Below are positions 8,401-16,900 of a stretch of DNA of 34,723 nucleotides, one piece after another. The position numbers and the translations under genes are program-made. The notes under the pieces were generated by a model that worked only from the letters and a program-made list of their open reading frames with translations, did no database searches and had not been told where the DNA came from. Source of the stretch: Bacillota bacterium (GTDB lineage Bacteria > Bacillota > Bacilli > Alicyclobacillales > SLC66); NCBI GenBank assembly GCA_021846285.1, contig JAJZCB010000037.1, positions 1 to 34,723 on the forward strand, written 5' to 3'. Positions within the stretch are counted from its first letter, which is position 1. Every line of letters begins with the position of its first letter.

Positions 8401-8745
8401 CACTTCAGTGGAATCGGCGGTCACAGTTCAGTTGGATTTGGCGAACGACGAATCACCAGTGTGCCTGATGCGATCGCGAAGTCACTGATCGAACACTCTG
8501 AAACTTTTCCGCTGCGCCAATTCAATATGGATGAGATGACTGCAGCGGCGACGGTGTATGAGGAGGACATGGGGGTCGAACCTGTTGCGCCAGGGGAAGA
8601 GGTGGACTCGATGAAGGCGAGTGCACGCAAAATGCTTCGCGATGCTGAAGTAGGACGCGATTTGTGCCCTGAGTGTCATCAGCACAGTCTGGTCAGGCAT
8701 GGCGGATGCTATGAGTGCGAAGCTTGCGGGTATAGCAAGTGCTAG
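5494..8745 (+). CDS. nrdJ: Adenosylcobalamin-dependent ribonucleotide reductase (class II)
   Basis: A 1083-aa protein reducing ribonucleotides to deoxyribonucleotides with an AdoCbl-generated thiyl radical. N525-P-C527-G-E529 is the catalytic NxCxE motif. C150 (YNCFV) and C538 (ICNLGA) fit the redox pair, with the 11-residue spacing between catalytic and second redox cysteine seen in class II enzymes. Substrate-loop segments such as 'APTGTTGTMVGCSTGCEP' are intact. The C-terminal third carries a TSCPD domain (about 910-1000) and a final zinc-ribbon-like CPEC/CEACGYSKC tail that can recycle the disulphide. The first ~90 residues form an extra domain ahead of the reductase core. No intein is seen. 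The start is ATG 5494 behind ggaaggg. Confidence 0.95.
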   Translation: MATEQAMLPFSEEDILNATGERIVADRYLLKDAKKETLAPGSLVVAVLDRKRAYHELARVVEIDPGNRMVTVELRDGFQTEVAFDHVDVLKEIAPRHMWRRIARGVAEATKSPEVYEERFYNLQSQWRYVPGGRINASMGTGIQTTSYNCFVIPNVGWSVRDYARSFGQTLEIQARSGGVGMNLSQVPPQGWLTPVDERSRKSDLLLVLDVWHEDLLEFLAQDYPNSMKVVRVSQAFLRAVEEGANWTYVFPDTSVHDYEEEWTGDLQAWMAADRPIRYGETLPAPMIYEKILESGALILQDVVGVVMNPGDSRGTIAERLADMWEAMLQKKRVSMLLSSLRPRYSYVRGVNGRSSGAYSWGLLYDKGNAVFGQGFGPVGVGEIMSIGCQLTLQGGSRRGALMLILNDRHADIRKFIKCKQVEGMITGANISIGISEEFMAAKRDGATWTLGYPPLQRAAEFQGDFFAWEASGGDIVAGDTIAATELWDELIDSAWKSAEPGVVFLGRYNEMSNSRYFNPIIATNPCGEQGLPAFGICNLGAVVLSQFAAGFADSGVTVEFHDQEKEAYIRGWLRRYFDEELTEFYLHHVKWEDLEYITRTGLRFQDAVIDATYYPFEDNRRNQFGERRVGLGIMGLHDLLIFCGIRYGSPESVQFIDVLIGLMAEWCYLESVELAKENGPFPMYDRELFLQSGYMRGLALERPHVVEAIREHGVRNVTTMTIAPTGTTGTMVGCSTGCEPYYAWSYYRNSRLGMFEENAQIIEDYRALHGTESLPDYFVTSMDLTPEEHVRVQAALQKWIDSSISKTCNAPNSYSVQDTKQLYDLAYELGCKGVTIYRDGSRAEQVLSLTDPHEADTGAAAAEDFEDGAIQVAAAQAQGGHGGSNDRGYQKRKRPDVLYGATYKKETPLGTAFITINDDHEEKLAREIFVNIGKAGSDVYAANEALGRAITLYLMDSQNPDKEAVLVKHFSGIGGHSSVGFGERRITSVPDAIAKSLIEHSETFPLRQFNMDEMTAAATVYEEDMGVEPVAPGEEVDSMKASARKMLRDAEVGRDLCPECHQHSLVRHGGCYECEACGYSKC

Positions 8746-8880
8746 GACCGCTGCACTACGCTGACGAAAGGAACCGATACTTGTACGGCGGCGCCGAGTT
8801 TGTGGGTCTCGGAAGAGTTTGCGCCCGTGTGAGTGTGCGACGAAAACGACGCAGTCCTGCATGATTGGGTTCGTGTGAGG

Positions 8881-8917
8881 GAAGACGCGCAGCAAGATCA
8901 ATCGACTGCGCGTCTTC
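8881..8917 (+). terminator. Hairpin downstream of nrdJ, probable terminator
   Basis: Perfect 12-bp stem gaagacgcgcag (8881-8892) / ctgcgcgtcttc (8906-8917) with a 13-nt loop. The U-run is imperfect: gtctgctcgag comes before ttttt. It lies 135 bases after nrdJ. A weaker CCGAG/CTCGG hairpin occurs near 8790-8813. Confidence 0.5.
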
Positions 8918-9265
8918 GTCTGCTCGAGTTTTTGCTGCGTAAAGAAATTCAGCCACCCCATGGAACAAGACTTTGAATGGCAAAACGCGGAAATAGGGTC
9001 CGCGGGAATTTGCCTTCAGACACGAGCCGCTATGGATCCTTAAGCATGCTTCTACATAAAGTAAGCGATTTATATAATTCAAGCGAATTTCAAGCATTGT
9101 GTCCCTATGATATCAATTGAAATTCAGGATCTCGTCAGGGCGTCCAGCGATTGGACCCGCACAATCGGCTTCTACCGATCACGAGCGAACCATGAAAATC
9201 CGAGTTGATCAGGAAGCCGATCCTGCGACTGCACAGCACCAACAGTGGAATGAAAAACCTGCTCG
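8918..9265. other. Intergenic stretch without a supported gene
   Basis: No convincing coding frame. An AT-rich part holds TATAAT (9073-9078) without a good -35. The inverted pair GAATTTCAA (9085-9093) / TTGAAATTC (9117-9125) could be an operator. From ATG 9192 the ten codons MKIRVDQEAD resemble the start of DUF2283 proteins (MKIxxDxEAD...), but the similarity stops there and the frame runs into the palindrome at 9266. This may be a gene remnant; confidence is low. Confidence 0.4.
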
Positions 9266-9340
9266 GCCGGAATCGTATGCTGCGCCGAGGCGAGTTCGGC
9301 GCAGCCGTGTTTGAGAAGCGGCGCAGCATACGATTCCGGC
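9266..9340. repeat. Perfect 22-bp inverted repeat with competing inner hairpin
   Basis: Arm 9266-9287 pairs perfectly with 9319-9340 (core ccggaatcgtatgctgcgcc / ggcgcagcatacgattccgg). Inside, ctgcgccga (9280-9288) can instead pair with tcggcgcag (9296-9304), so two mutually exclusive folds are possible. The function is unknown: it could be a transposon-like relic, a terminator/antiterminator or a binding site. Confidence 0.8.
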
Positions 9341-9350
9341 GGGCAGAGAC

Positions 9351-9440
9351 GATCGATTTTTCGGGATAGACATTCATGGCGCTTGCGCGCCACCAACAAC
9401 CGGGAAGAAAAATGCGCCTGCGGCGATTTTTCGGGATAGG
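9351..9440. repeat. Structured repeat, copy 1, upstream of the efflux operon
   Basis: The core 9370-9439 is nearly identical to 13863-13931. It holds a hairpin TGGCGC (9377-9382) / GCGCCA (9387-9392), then caccaacaaccgggaag, then an A-run, cgcc-tgc-ggcg stem and T-run that together look like a bidirectional terminator. The end motif CGATTTTTCGGGATAG also occurs just before the core (9354-9369), so copy 1 is partly tandem. From 9441 to 9641 I see no good gene; a 25-codon frame at 9461-9538 behind ggggaggtga is only a possible leader peptide. Confidence 0.75.
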
Positions 9441-9641
9441 GTGACCATGCGGGGAGGTGAATGACGCATACTTGCTGTGTGGACATGCATCTGTTGCTGT
9501 TGTGCGTGAAACATTGGAGGAGCATGCAAACAGGCTGAATCAGAAATCGAGCCATCCGAAACCTGCGTTGGAGCCAGTGACCGCGCTGTCATGGGAAGGA
9601 CTCAGGAAATCAGAATGTGTGGAAGTTTAGTCCGGCTTGAC

Positions 9642-9673
9642 CGTCAGAGCGTCAGAACGTCAGAACGTCAGCA
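9642..9673 (+). repeat. Four tandem octamers (CGTCAGAA-like) upstream of the adaptor gene
   Basis: CGTCAG recurs at 9642, 9650, 9658 and 9666 with an exact 8-bp period, immediately before the ribosome site of the efflux adaptor gene. It could bind a regulator cooperatively or be a slippage-prone tract in the leader. Confidence 0.8.
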
Positions 9674-9695
9674 TGACGAGGAAGGGGAGCAGACA

Positions 9696-11849
9696 GTGAG
9701 TGCAGTCATCACACCGCAAGCGACCGCGCCCAAGTTGAGGCGAGGAAGAAGAAAATGGGTGTATGGAACTATCGCTGTTGCGGTTGTATTGGGCGGAGGA
9801 GCCTTGGCGTATGTTCGCATTGCGAACAGAACGATTCCCATCCCTGCGGGCGATATATACCGAGTCCAGTTTGGCAGTGTGACAGAGTCAGTCAGCGCAA
9901 GCGGAACTGTGCAAGTTCCCGAAGAGGTTTCTCTGAATTTCAACGGAGCAAGCGGGGTCCTCAGCACGACGCCGGTGCGAATCGGACAACAGGTGCATAG
10001 AGGGCAGATTGTGGCAACGCTGAATGCCGCGTCGCAGCGGCTGCAAGTGGCGGCGGCAGAGGCCGCACTGCAAACGGCGAAAGGAAATGTCGTTCAGGCG
10101 CGGGCGAAGCTGGCGCAAGCGCAGGAAGGGGCGACCCCAGCCGCGATCGCCGTGGCGCAGTCGACAGTCAGTAAAGCGCAGGTGGCGTTGAACGGGGCGA
10201 AGGTCCAGTATCAAGATCAACTAGCGCTGTACAATGATCGAACGAGTGCTGAACAACAGGTCGTAAGCGCGCAAAATGCGGTCACGGAACAGGCTGCTGC
10301 GGTGAAGGCGGCGCAGCTCAATGTGCAAAAAGCCCTGTTGCAGCAGCAAGAAACGCTGAACGGAGGCACTCCGCAGGATATCAGCGCCCTTCAGTTCGAG
10401 GTCACGACAGCACAGCAGGCAGCCAGCAATGAGAATCAGCAGCTGTCGTTGGCGCAGTCCAATTTGTCGATATTGCAGCAATCGTTACAGAATGCGGAAC
10501 AGACGTTGACAACGGATACGCAAAATAATGCCAGCGCCGCTCAGATTCAGGCCGATGAATCCGCCGTCAGGCAGGCTCAACAGAGTTACAATAGCGGTCA
10601 AAGCGCAGTCGTGCAGAATCAGACGGCTGTGACCAGCGACGAGGCTGCGCTTTTAAACGCCGAGAGAGCATTGGCCGACGCTCAACCAGCGACAAACACC
10701 AACGCTGCCCAGCTCGCCAGCAACGCGGTGGCGGGCGCCCAGGCTCAGCTCGTCGAGGCGCAGACCCAATATGACGCGACAAAAGCCAATCTCAGTGTCA
10801 GTCTGGCCATCTATAACGATCGTACATCGCAAAAACAGGCGCTGAGCAGCGCCGCGATCAATGTCCAGCAGGATCAGGTGGCTTTGCAGGGCGCAATTGC
10901 TTCCTTGCAAGAGGTTAAACAGCCTCCTGATGCGCCGACTATCGAGGGTGCGCGGGCGGCGGTGTTAACAGCGGAGGCCGGACTGCAGTCTGCGGAGACC
11001 AGCCTGCAGTCAGCCCAATTGTCCGAGTCGAGCACCGTCTTGACGTCGCCCATCGACGGCGTCGTCACAGCAGTCAATGGAGTGCCCGGAGAAACTGTGA
11101 GCTCGGCTACGCCAACTGTTGTCATCGATCAAATCGGCAAATCGAATCTGACGCTCAACATGCAGGTTCCCGAATCTGAGATCGGGTTTATCAAGCCGGG
11201 TGATGCGCTTGTCGCCACCGTGTCAGCCTATCCCAACCAGAGCTTCGTCGGCAAGGTTTCGCAGGTGTATCCGATGCCGCAGGTGGTTTCCAATGTCACT
11301 GAGTATACGGTCATGTCTACCATCAATAATTCGTCGGGAGACTTGAAGCCAGGGATGAGCGCGAATGTTTTAATCGACACACAAACCGCGAGTCATGTAC
11401 TGACCGTTCCGGCGATCTCGCTCGTCCAGTTGGGATCGTTCGAGGGCGTATACGTGGTGGGTAAACCCACCCAATCCGGCAAGTTCAAGGGCCACTTTCG
11501 CAAGGGCCGCGGTCAGGGAGGCTTCGGAGGCGGCGCTGGCGGTGGCGCTGGCGGTGGCGCTGGCGGTGGCGGCGGCGCTGGCGGCTTCGGAGGAGGCGCA
11601 GGAGGCGGGTTTGGGCCGAAGACCCCGTTTGGCAATCAGGTTCACTTTCAACCCGTTCAAATCGGCCTCTTTGGAACCAGCACAGTGCAGATTACCAGCG
11701 GTCTGAGTCCTGGTGAAGAGATTCTGCTGAGCCCGCCTTCCGTAGGCAGCGCACAGGGAGGGTCCAGCAGCGGCGCGGGCGGTCAAGGCGGCGGTGGTCG
11801 CTTTGGCGGCGGTCTAGGCGGCGGATTGGGCGGCAGATTAGGCGGCTAG
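9696..11849 (+). CDS. Efflux periplasmic-adaptor-like protein (MacA/HlyD family) with Gly-rich segments
   Basis: A 717-aa membrane-anchored adaptor. TM segment at about 20-42; first half of the lipoyl domain (about 85-120); a very long Ala/Gln-rich coiled coil (about 120-440); second lipoyl half around TSPIDGVVTAVNG; beta-barrel (VPESEIGFIKPGD) and membrane-proximal domains. The coiled coil contains a duplicated arm: LALYNDRTS at residue ~176 and LAIYNDRTS at ~370. Two Gly-rich tracts (about 605-643 and 688-717) are foreign to typical MacA, and the protein is almost twice the usual ~380 aa. The start is GTG 9696 with ggggag 6 bases upstream. It forms an operon with the ATPase and permease genes below, as in MacAB-type tripartite or envelope-export systems. 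Confidence 0.85.
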   Translation: MSAVITPQATAPKLRRGRRKWVYGTIAVAVVLGGGALAYVRIANRTIPIPAGDIYRVQFGSVTESVSASGTVQVPEEVSLNFNGASGVLSTTPVRIGQQVHRGQIVATLNAASQRLQVAAAEAALQTAKGNVVQARAKLAQAQEGATPAAIAVAQSTVSKAQVALNGAKVQYQDQLALYNDRTSAEQQVVSAQNAVTEQAAAVKAAQLNVQKALLQQQETLNGGTPQDISALQFEVTTAQQAASNENQQLSLAQSNLSILQQSLQNAEQTLTTDTQNNASAAQIQADESAVRQAQQSYNSGQSAVVQNQTAVTSDEAALLNAERALADAQPATNTNAAQLASNAVAGAQAQLVEAQTQYDATKANLSVSLAIYNDRTSQKQALSSAAINVQQDQVALQGAIASLQEVKQPPDAPTIEGARAAVLTAEAGLQSAETSLQSAQLSESSTVLTSPIDGVVTAVNGVPGETVSSATPTVVIDQIGKSNLTLNMQVPESEIGFIKPGDALVATVSAYPNQSFVGKVSQVYPMPQVVSNVTEYTVMSTINNSSGDLKPGMSANVLIDTQTASHVLTVPAISLVQLGSFEGVYVVGKPTQSGKFKGHFRKGRGQGGFGGGAGGGAGGGAGGGGGAGGFGGGAGGGFGPKTPFGNQVHFQPVQIGLFGTSTVQITSGLSPGEEILLSPPSVGSAQGGSSSGAGGQGGGGRFGGGLGGGLGGRLGG

Positions 11850-11886
11850 GCAAACTGTGATTCGCAAAGACGGAGGGGCAGGCAGG

Positions 11887-12651
11887 ATGAATGCACTCAT
11901 TGAGATGCAGGACATTGTCCGCGAGTATGTCATTGGCGGCGACCGGATGCGCGCGCTAAATGGGGTGTCGATGGACATTTTCCATGGCGAGTTTGTCGCG
12001 ATCATGGGACCGTCCGGGTCTGGTAAATCCACCACGATGAATTTGATTGGCTGCCTCGACAAGGCGACAAGCGGAACCTATCAGTTGGATGGCCACGATG
12101 TTTCCCGGCTCAGCGACGACGAACTGGCGGAATTTCGCAACGTGAAAATTGGATTTGTGTTTCAGAATTTCAATCTCCTGCCTCGCGCGACGGCGCTGGA
12201 AAATGTAGAGTTGCCTTTGCTGTATGCCGGGATTTCCCGGAAGGAACGGCGACAACGCGCCGAACACGCATTGGAGCGCGTCGGGTTGGGCAACCGTATG
12301 GCGAATCGCCCCAACGAGTTGTCGGGCGGACAGCAACAGCGCGTCTCGATTGCGCGAGCGGTTGTCAATGGACCGGCTCTGATTCTCGCGGACGAGCCGA
12401 CGGGCGCTCTGGACAGCCATACGACTGACGAGATTCTTCAACTGTTCGAAGAATTGAATGCGCAGGGCAATACGATTGTCATTGTCACTCACGAACCGGA
12501 TGTGGGGCGCCGCGCCAAACGTGTGATTCGGTTTAAAGACGGCCAAATCGAAGCGGATGACGGACGGAGGTCAGCAGGTCGCCCGGTGATGTCTATGTCC
12601 GGTCCTGGCGACGGGGTGGCAAGAGGGGAGGAGCAGGACAGATGCCCATAG
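11887..12651 (+). CDS. ABC transporter ATP-binding protein, MacB/LolD type
   Basis: A 254-aa ATPase with Walker [11 protein letters not shown]-loop FQNFNLLPR, signature LSGGQQQR, Walker B LILADEP with the following TGALD D-loop, and switch histidine VTHE. This arrangement is typical of the MacB/LolD/FtsE subfamily, which drives mechanotransmission rather than classical transport. The last ~30 residues are a variable tail. The start is ATG 11887 behind ggagggg. It overlaps the permease gene by 10 bases, so the two are coupled. Confidence 0.95.
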   Translation: MNALIEMQDIVREYVIGGDRMRALNGVSMDIFHGEFVAIMGPSGSGKSTTMNLIGCLDKATSGTYQLDGHDVSRLSDDELAEFRNVKIGFVFQNFNLLPRATALENVELPLLYAGISRKERRQRAEHALERVGLGNRMANRPNELSGGQQQRVSIARAVVNGPALILADEPTGALDSHTTDEILQLFEELNAQGNTIVIVTHEPDVGRRAKRVIRFKDGQIEADDGRRSAGRPVMSMSGPGDGVARGEEQDRCP

Positions 12652-13862
12652 GGGACACAATCCGGGTTGCTTTGCGCAGCATCGCGGCCAACAAGTTGCG
12701 TTCGGTGCTCACGATGCTTGGCATCATCATCGGGGTGGCGTCCGTTATTGCCCTCTCAGCAGTTGGGCAGGCAGCGACGATTGGGGTGACTAACCAGATT
12801 GAAGCGCTCGGAACCAATTTGCTGACGATAAATTCGAGTTCCGCGCAAGTTGGAGGCGTGCGTTTCGGACCGGGCAGTCAACCGACTCTCCTGTACACGG
12901 ATGTGCAACAAATTGCCGCCAATGATCCGGATGTGGCGGCGGTGTCTGCGCTTGTGCAGAGCAATGGGCAAGTGGTGTATGGGCCGAACAATAATTCGGC
13001 GACGGTACAAGGAACATCCGCCGACTACGCGCAGATCAAGAACCTGTCTCTTGCGCAGGGGCGCTACTTCAGCACCCCGGAAACGGTTCAAGGCGCCAAT
13101 GTGGTGGTGCTTGGCAGCGCTATCGCCCAAACTCTGTTTGCCGGTACTACTGTCAACCCCATCGGAGCGACCATCGAAGTGAAGCAGATGCCTTTTACCG
13201 TGATTGGCGTTCTGGCGGCGCAGAATTCGACGGGCTTCCAGAATCCCAATGATTACATTGAAATTCCCGCGACAACGGCCATGAATCTTTTCACGGGGAG
13301 TCCGTACGTCAATTCCATTCTGGTCTCGGCCAAGTCTCCCGCCGTGATGAATCAGGCTGAGCAGGAGATCACATCCACACTCCGCTTTCTTCACCATCTG
13401 GGCCCTACTCAGGCCAGTGATTTTCAGATTTTCAACCAGGCGACAACGCTTACGGCGCTGAGTTCGATCACGCAACTATTGACTGAAGTGTTGTCCGGCG
13501 TTGCAGCGATCTCGCTGTTGGTCGGCGGCATTGGGATCATGAACATCATGCTTGTTTCCGTTACGGAGCGAACCCGGGAGATCGGCATCCGCAAGGCGAT
13601 CGGCGCGAAACGCGGCGTGATCATGGCGCAGTTTCTGGTGGAGTCTCTGGCGCTTAGTTTAGCGGGGGCGTTCATTGGGCTGGTGATCGGCGCCGGCGGC
13701 TCGGCGTTGGCCGGATTTCTGACTCATGTGGGCAATTTGGTTTCAATCACCGCTGTGCTGCTTTCGGTCGGTTTCTCCTCGGTGGTGGGCATCGTTTTTG
13801 GCGTCTATCCCGCGCGCAAAGCGGCGAATTTGAACACAATTGACGCGTTACGTTACGAATAG
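12642..13862 (+). CDS. ABC transporter permease, MacB/FtsX family
   Basis: A 406-aa permease. An N-terminal TM starts in the stretch NKLRSVLTMLGIIIGVASVI, a large extracellular MacB-type domain covers about 45-270, and three C-terminal TM helices carry the FtsX motif with TERTREIGIRKAIGAKRG between the first two. The topology is that of a MacB half-transporter with the ATPase on a separate chain. The start is ATG 12642 with ggggagga upstream. The stop TAG lies at the edge of the structured repeat copy 2, so the repeat boundary supplies the end of the gene. Confidence 0.95.
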   Translation: MPIGDTIRVALRSIAANKLRSVLTMLGIIIGVASVIALSAVGQAATIGVTNQIEALGTNLLTINSSSAQVGGVRFGPGSQPTLLYTDVQQIAANDPDVAAVSALVQSNGQVVYGPNNNSATVQGTSADYAQIKNLSLAQGRYFSTPETVQGANVVVLGSAIAQTLFAGTTVNPIGATIEVKQMPFTVIGVLAAQNSTGFQNPNDYIEIPATTAMNLFTGSPYVNSILVSAKSPAVMNQAEQEITSTLRFLHHLGPTQASDFQIFNQATTLTALSSITQLLTEVLSGVAAISLLVGGIGIMNIMLVSVTERTREIGIRKAIGAKRGVIMAQFLVESLALSLAGAFIGLVIGAGGSALAGFLTHVGNLVSITAVLLSVGFSSVVGIVFGVYPARKAANLNTIDALRYE

Positions 13863-13931
13863 ACTTCCATGCTGCTGCGCAGCACCAACAACCGGGAAGA
13901 AAAATACGCCTGCGGCGATTTTTCGGAATAG
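13863..13931. repeat. Structured repeat, copy 2, after the efflux operon
   Basis: Near-identical to 9370-9439 over caccaacaaccgggaag, the A-run, cgcctgcggcg and the T-run. The first hairpin has different bases (GCTGC 13871-13875 / GCAGC 13879-13883) but still folds. It directly abuts the permease stop codon and probably terminates the operon. The element is bounded by GAATAG on both sides (13857-13862 and 13926-13931), which may be chance or a trace of insertion. Confidence 0.75.
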
Positions 13932-13965
13932 GCGTTGAGAAACCAAACTCTATGGGGGAATGACT

Positions 13966-16900
13966 GTGAAACGCGTGTGGTTCAGTGTGGCTGCCACCAT
14001 GATCGCGCTGGGAACCATGGTTCCAAGCGCATTTGCGGACACGTCCGCCAGCACACTTTATTCCGATGTTACGGCAGGGAGTTACGGCGCGAAACAAATT
14101 GTGGCTCTGACGGAAGACGGGTATCTGCATGGGTTTGCCAACGGAACCTTTCGTCCGGGTGACATAGTGACCCGTAATCAGTTTCTGCTGTACTTCATGT
14201 CGGAAGTACAGCATGTCAACCATGTCACTCCAAAATCAAAGCAGTATAGCGCAGATGTATCGATCGGCAAACGTTTCCATAACAATGCCCCCGTATCATT
14301 GGGGGATATCGCGTCTCTCTTTGTCGCGACCATGCAGAATGCGGGCCGAATCCAGTTGCCGCGAGGTGCTTCCCCTCTTCAGTACGCCGCCAACCTGGGG
14401 ATTTTTCAGGGAGTAACACTCCCCCACAAAAACCTTGTCAATCGCGCCAGTGTTGCGATTGTACTCTATAATATCCTGCAGTGGAGCCAGGGGAGTCTAC
14501 TGCCATCCGGCTACAAGCCCGTTGTCACCAGTAGAAGTCACACTGTGGATCCAAACACCGTTGTTCAGTTACAAGTATTTCTAAGGAATGCCAGCGGTCA
14601 CATCGTCAGTTTCAAAGATGCGCAAGGGCAGAGCGTCGGCATTCCCTCTTCTGCCACAGTCAGTTACAGTGTGAATAAAACAGTCGGAGCTTTCCTGTTG
14701 CCGTCAACGGGATCGCTGATGGTCACGAATCCTGGCGTCTATCAGGTGACGGCATGGGTCGATGGGGTTCCTTCCGCCCCCTATACCATCACTGTAGTCG
14801 ATCAACCTGCCGGCGTCCAACTGTCCACTGCGCGATCCGTTCTCGTAGCAAACGGAAAACAGACTGATACCATTCAGGCCACGGTTGTGGATGTATTTGG
14901 GCAACCTGTGACCAGTTTCAATGGCACTGCCACTCTGATGCCGCTGTTGCACGGCACGTATGTAGACGCCGCCACTGGCGCTCCGATCGAGTCTGTTACG
15001 TTTGTGCATGGAGTGGCTCGGTTCGAGGTGAAAGCGGGAACGACTGGCGGCGTGAGCGACACGATCTCGGTGTCCGACTTGGCGCCGATAAACGGACAAC
15101 CTTATACGTCGAGTATCAACTATGGGTCAGCCACGATTGAGTATTCGTGGGCCACGGATCAGCCCGAAGGAATCCAGCTTACGCCCGCCAGTTCCGTTGT
15201 CGTCGCAAACGGACAGCAGATTGACCCCATACAGGCCACGGTTGTGGACGCATTTGGACAACGAGTGACCAATTTCAATGGAACCGCTGCACTGACACCT
15301 CTGGTGCACGGCACGTATGTGGACCCCGTTTCCGGCGCCCCCATTACATCGGTCACATTTGTACATGGTCTGGCGAGCTTTGGAGTGAAAGCGGGCACAA
15401 CCGGGAACGTGAGCGATACGATCTCGCTCTCCAATCTGACTCCGAGCGGCGCGCAACCTTTGATGTCCAGCATCAGCTATGGATCAGCCACGATTGACTA
15501 TTCCTGGCCTGTACAACAACCTGCCGGAGTGCAACTCTCGGCTGCCGCATCGGTACTCGTAGCCAATGGGCAGCAGACCGATACAGTGACAGCCACCATA
15601 GTCAATGCGTTTGGGGAACCTGTGACCAATTTCGACGGCACGGCGACGCTGACACCGCTGCAGCATGGCGCGTATGTGGACCCAAGCACCGGCGCCCCCA
15701 TCACGTCGGTCACATTCACAAATGGAGTCGCCCAGTTTGAAGTGCAGGCAGGAACAGTCGGCAACGTGAGCGACACGATTTCGCTCAATGACTTGACTTC
15801 GGCGAATGCTCAATCCGTTACGTCCAGCATCAACTATGCTTCTACCACCATCGATTACACGTGGCCCACTGCGAGCACCATTGACCTGATCCCGTCGCGG
15901 ACGCTTGTCAGCAACAACCAGCCTACGGAAGCGACCATAAATGCTACGATCACAGACGCGGCCGGCGCGGCCGTGACTTCAGGAACTCCTGTGTACGCCA
16001 CATTTACCCTCAGTGGTCCAGGGTCGTTTCAACAAAACGGCTCCCCCCTGACAACGCTTGGTGAATATCTGATTCCCGGTATTCCGACAATAGTGCCCGT
16101 GTGGTCGATCCCAGGTCAATCGGGCACGATTACCGTAGCGGCCTCCGCCCCCGGTCTGTCTCCAGTGCAGGCGACCCTCAAGTCCGTGGCGACGGGCACG
16201 CCTTCATCCCTGAACGTAGCTTCTGCCGCCGGCACGGTGAGTGCGCTGGGAAGCGCACAAGCGCCCACTCTGGCCATGGGAACGCCCTTTACTCTGTATA
16301 CAGTTGGGCTTACGGATGCCAATGGAAGCCCCGTTATCCCAGGCAACAGCGATTTGTTAACCATCTCCGACAACACGGGCACAGTGGGAGGAACGCTGGA
16401 GTACTTCGTTGTCGACAATGGGGAACCTATGGGGCCGGCATTGACCGCGGCCGAACTGCAGCAGTCCATTTCATCCAGCACGGGTGAGGCGCAGTTTGCC
16501 GTGGTGAGCACTCAGTCAGGGTCGGCCAGCCCTACCATCACTGTCACGGATTCTTTGGGCCTATCGCAAAATGTGCAGTACAGCTTCAGTACAGGCACAG
16601 CGGCGTATGCCATGTTTCCTCTTGACAATCCGGCGGATTTGTCGGGCGCAATCTCCAATGTGGAGGGCGGTCAGACTGCGACCTATGTGGTTCAGTTGGA
16701 AGATGTCAATGGCAATCCGTTGACCACCGCCGGTCAACCTGTCGACTTTTACTTTAGCGGCAAGAATGTGGCCAAAGCGAGCATCAACGGTTCCAGCGCC
16801 TGGACTTCCGCCAATCCCTTTGTCGCGGTGACCAATCCGCAGGGGCAAGCTTTCGTTACAGTAACGGTGCCCTACGGCGCCGCCGGCGCGGGCATGTTGG

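Noticed and set aside
8482..8961. 159-codon minus-strand frame across the nrdJ end
   Set aside because: Mostly antisense to the conserved TSCPD/zinc tail of nrdJ, with no recognisable motif.
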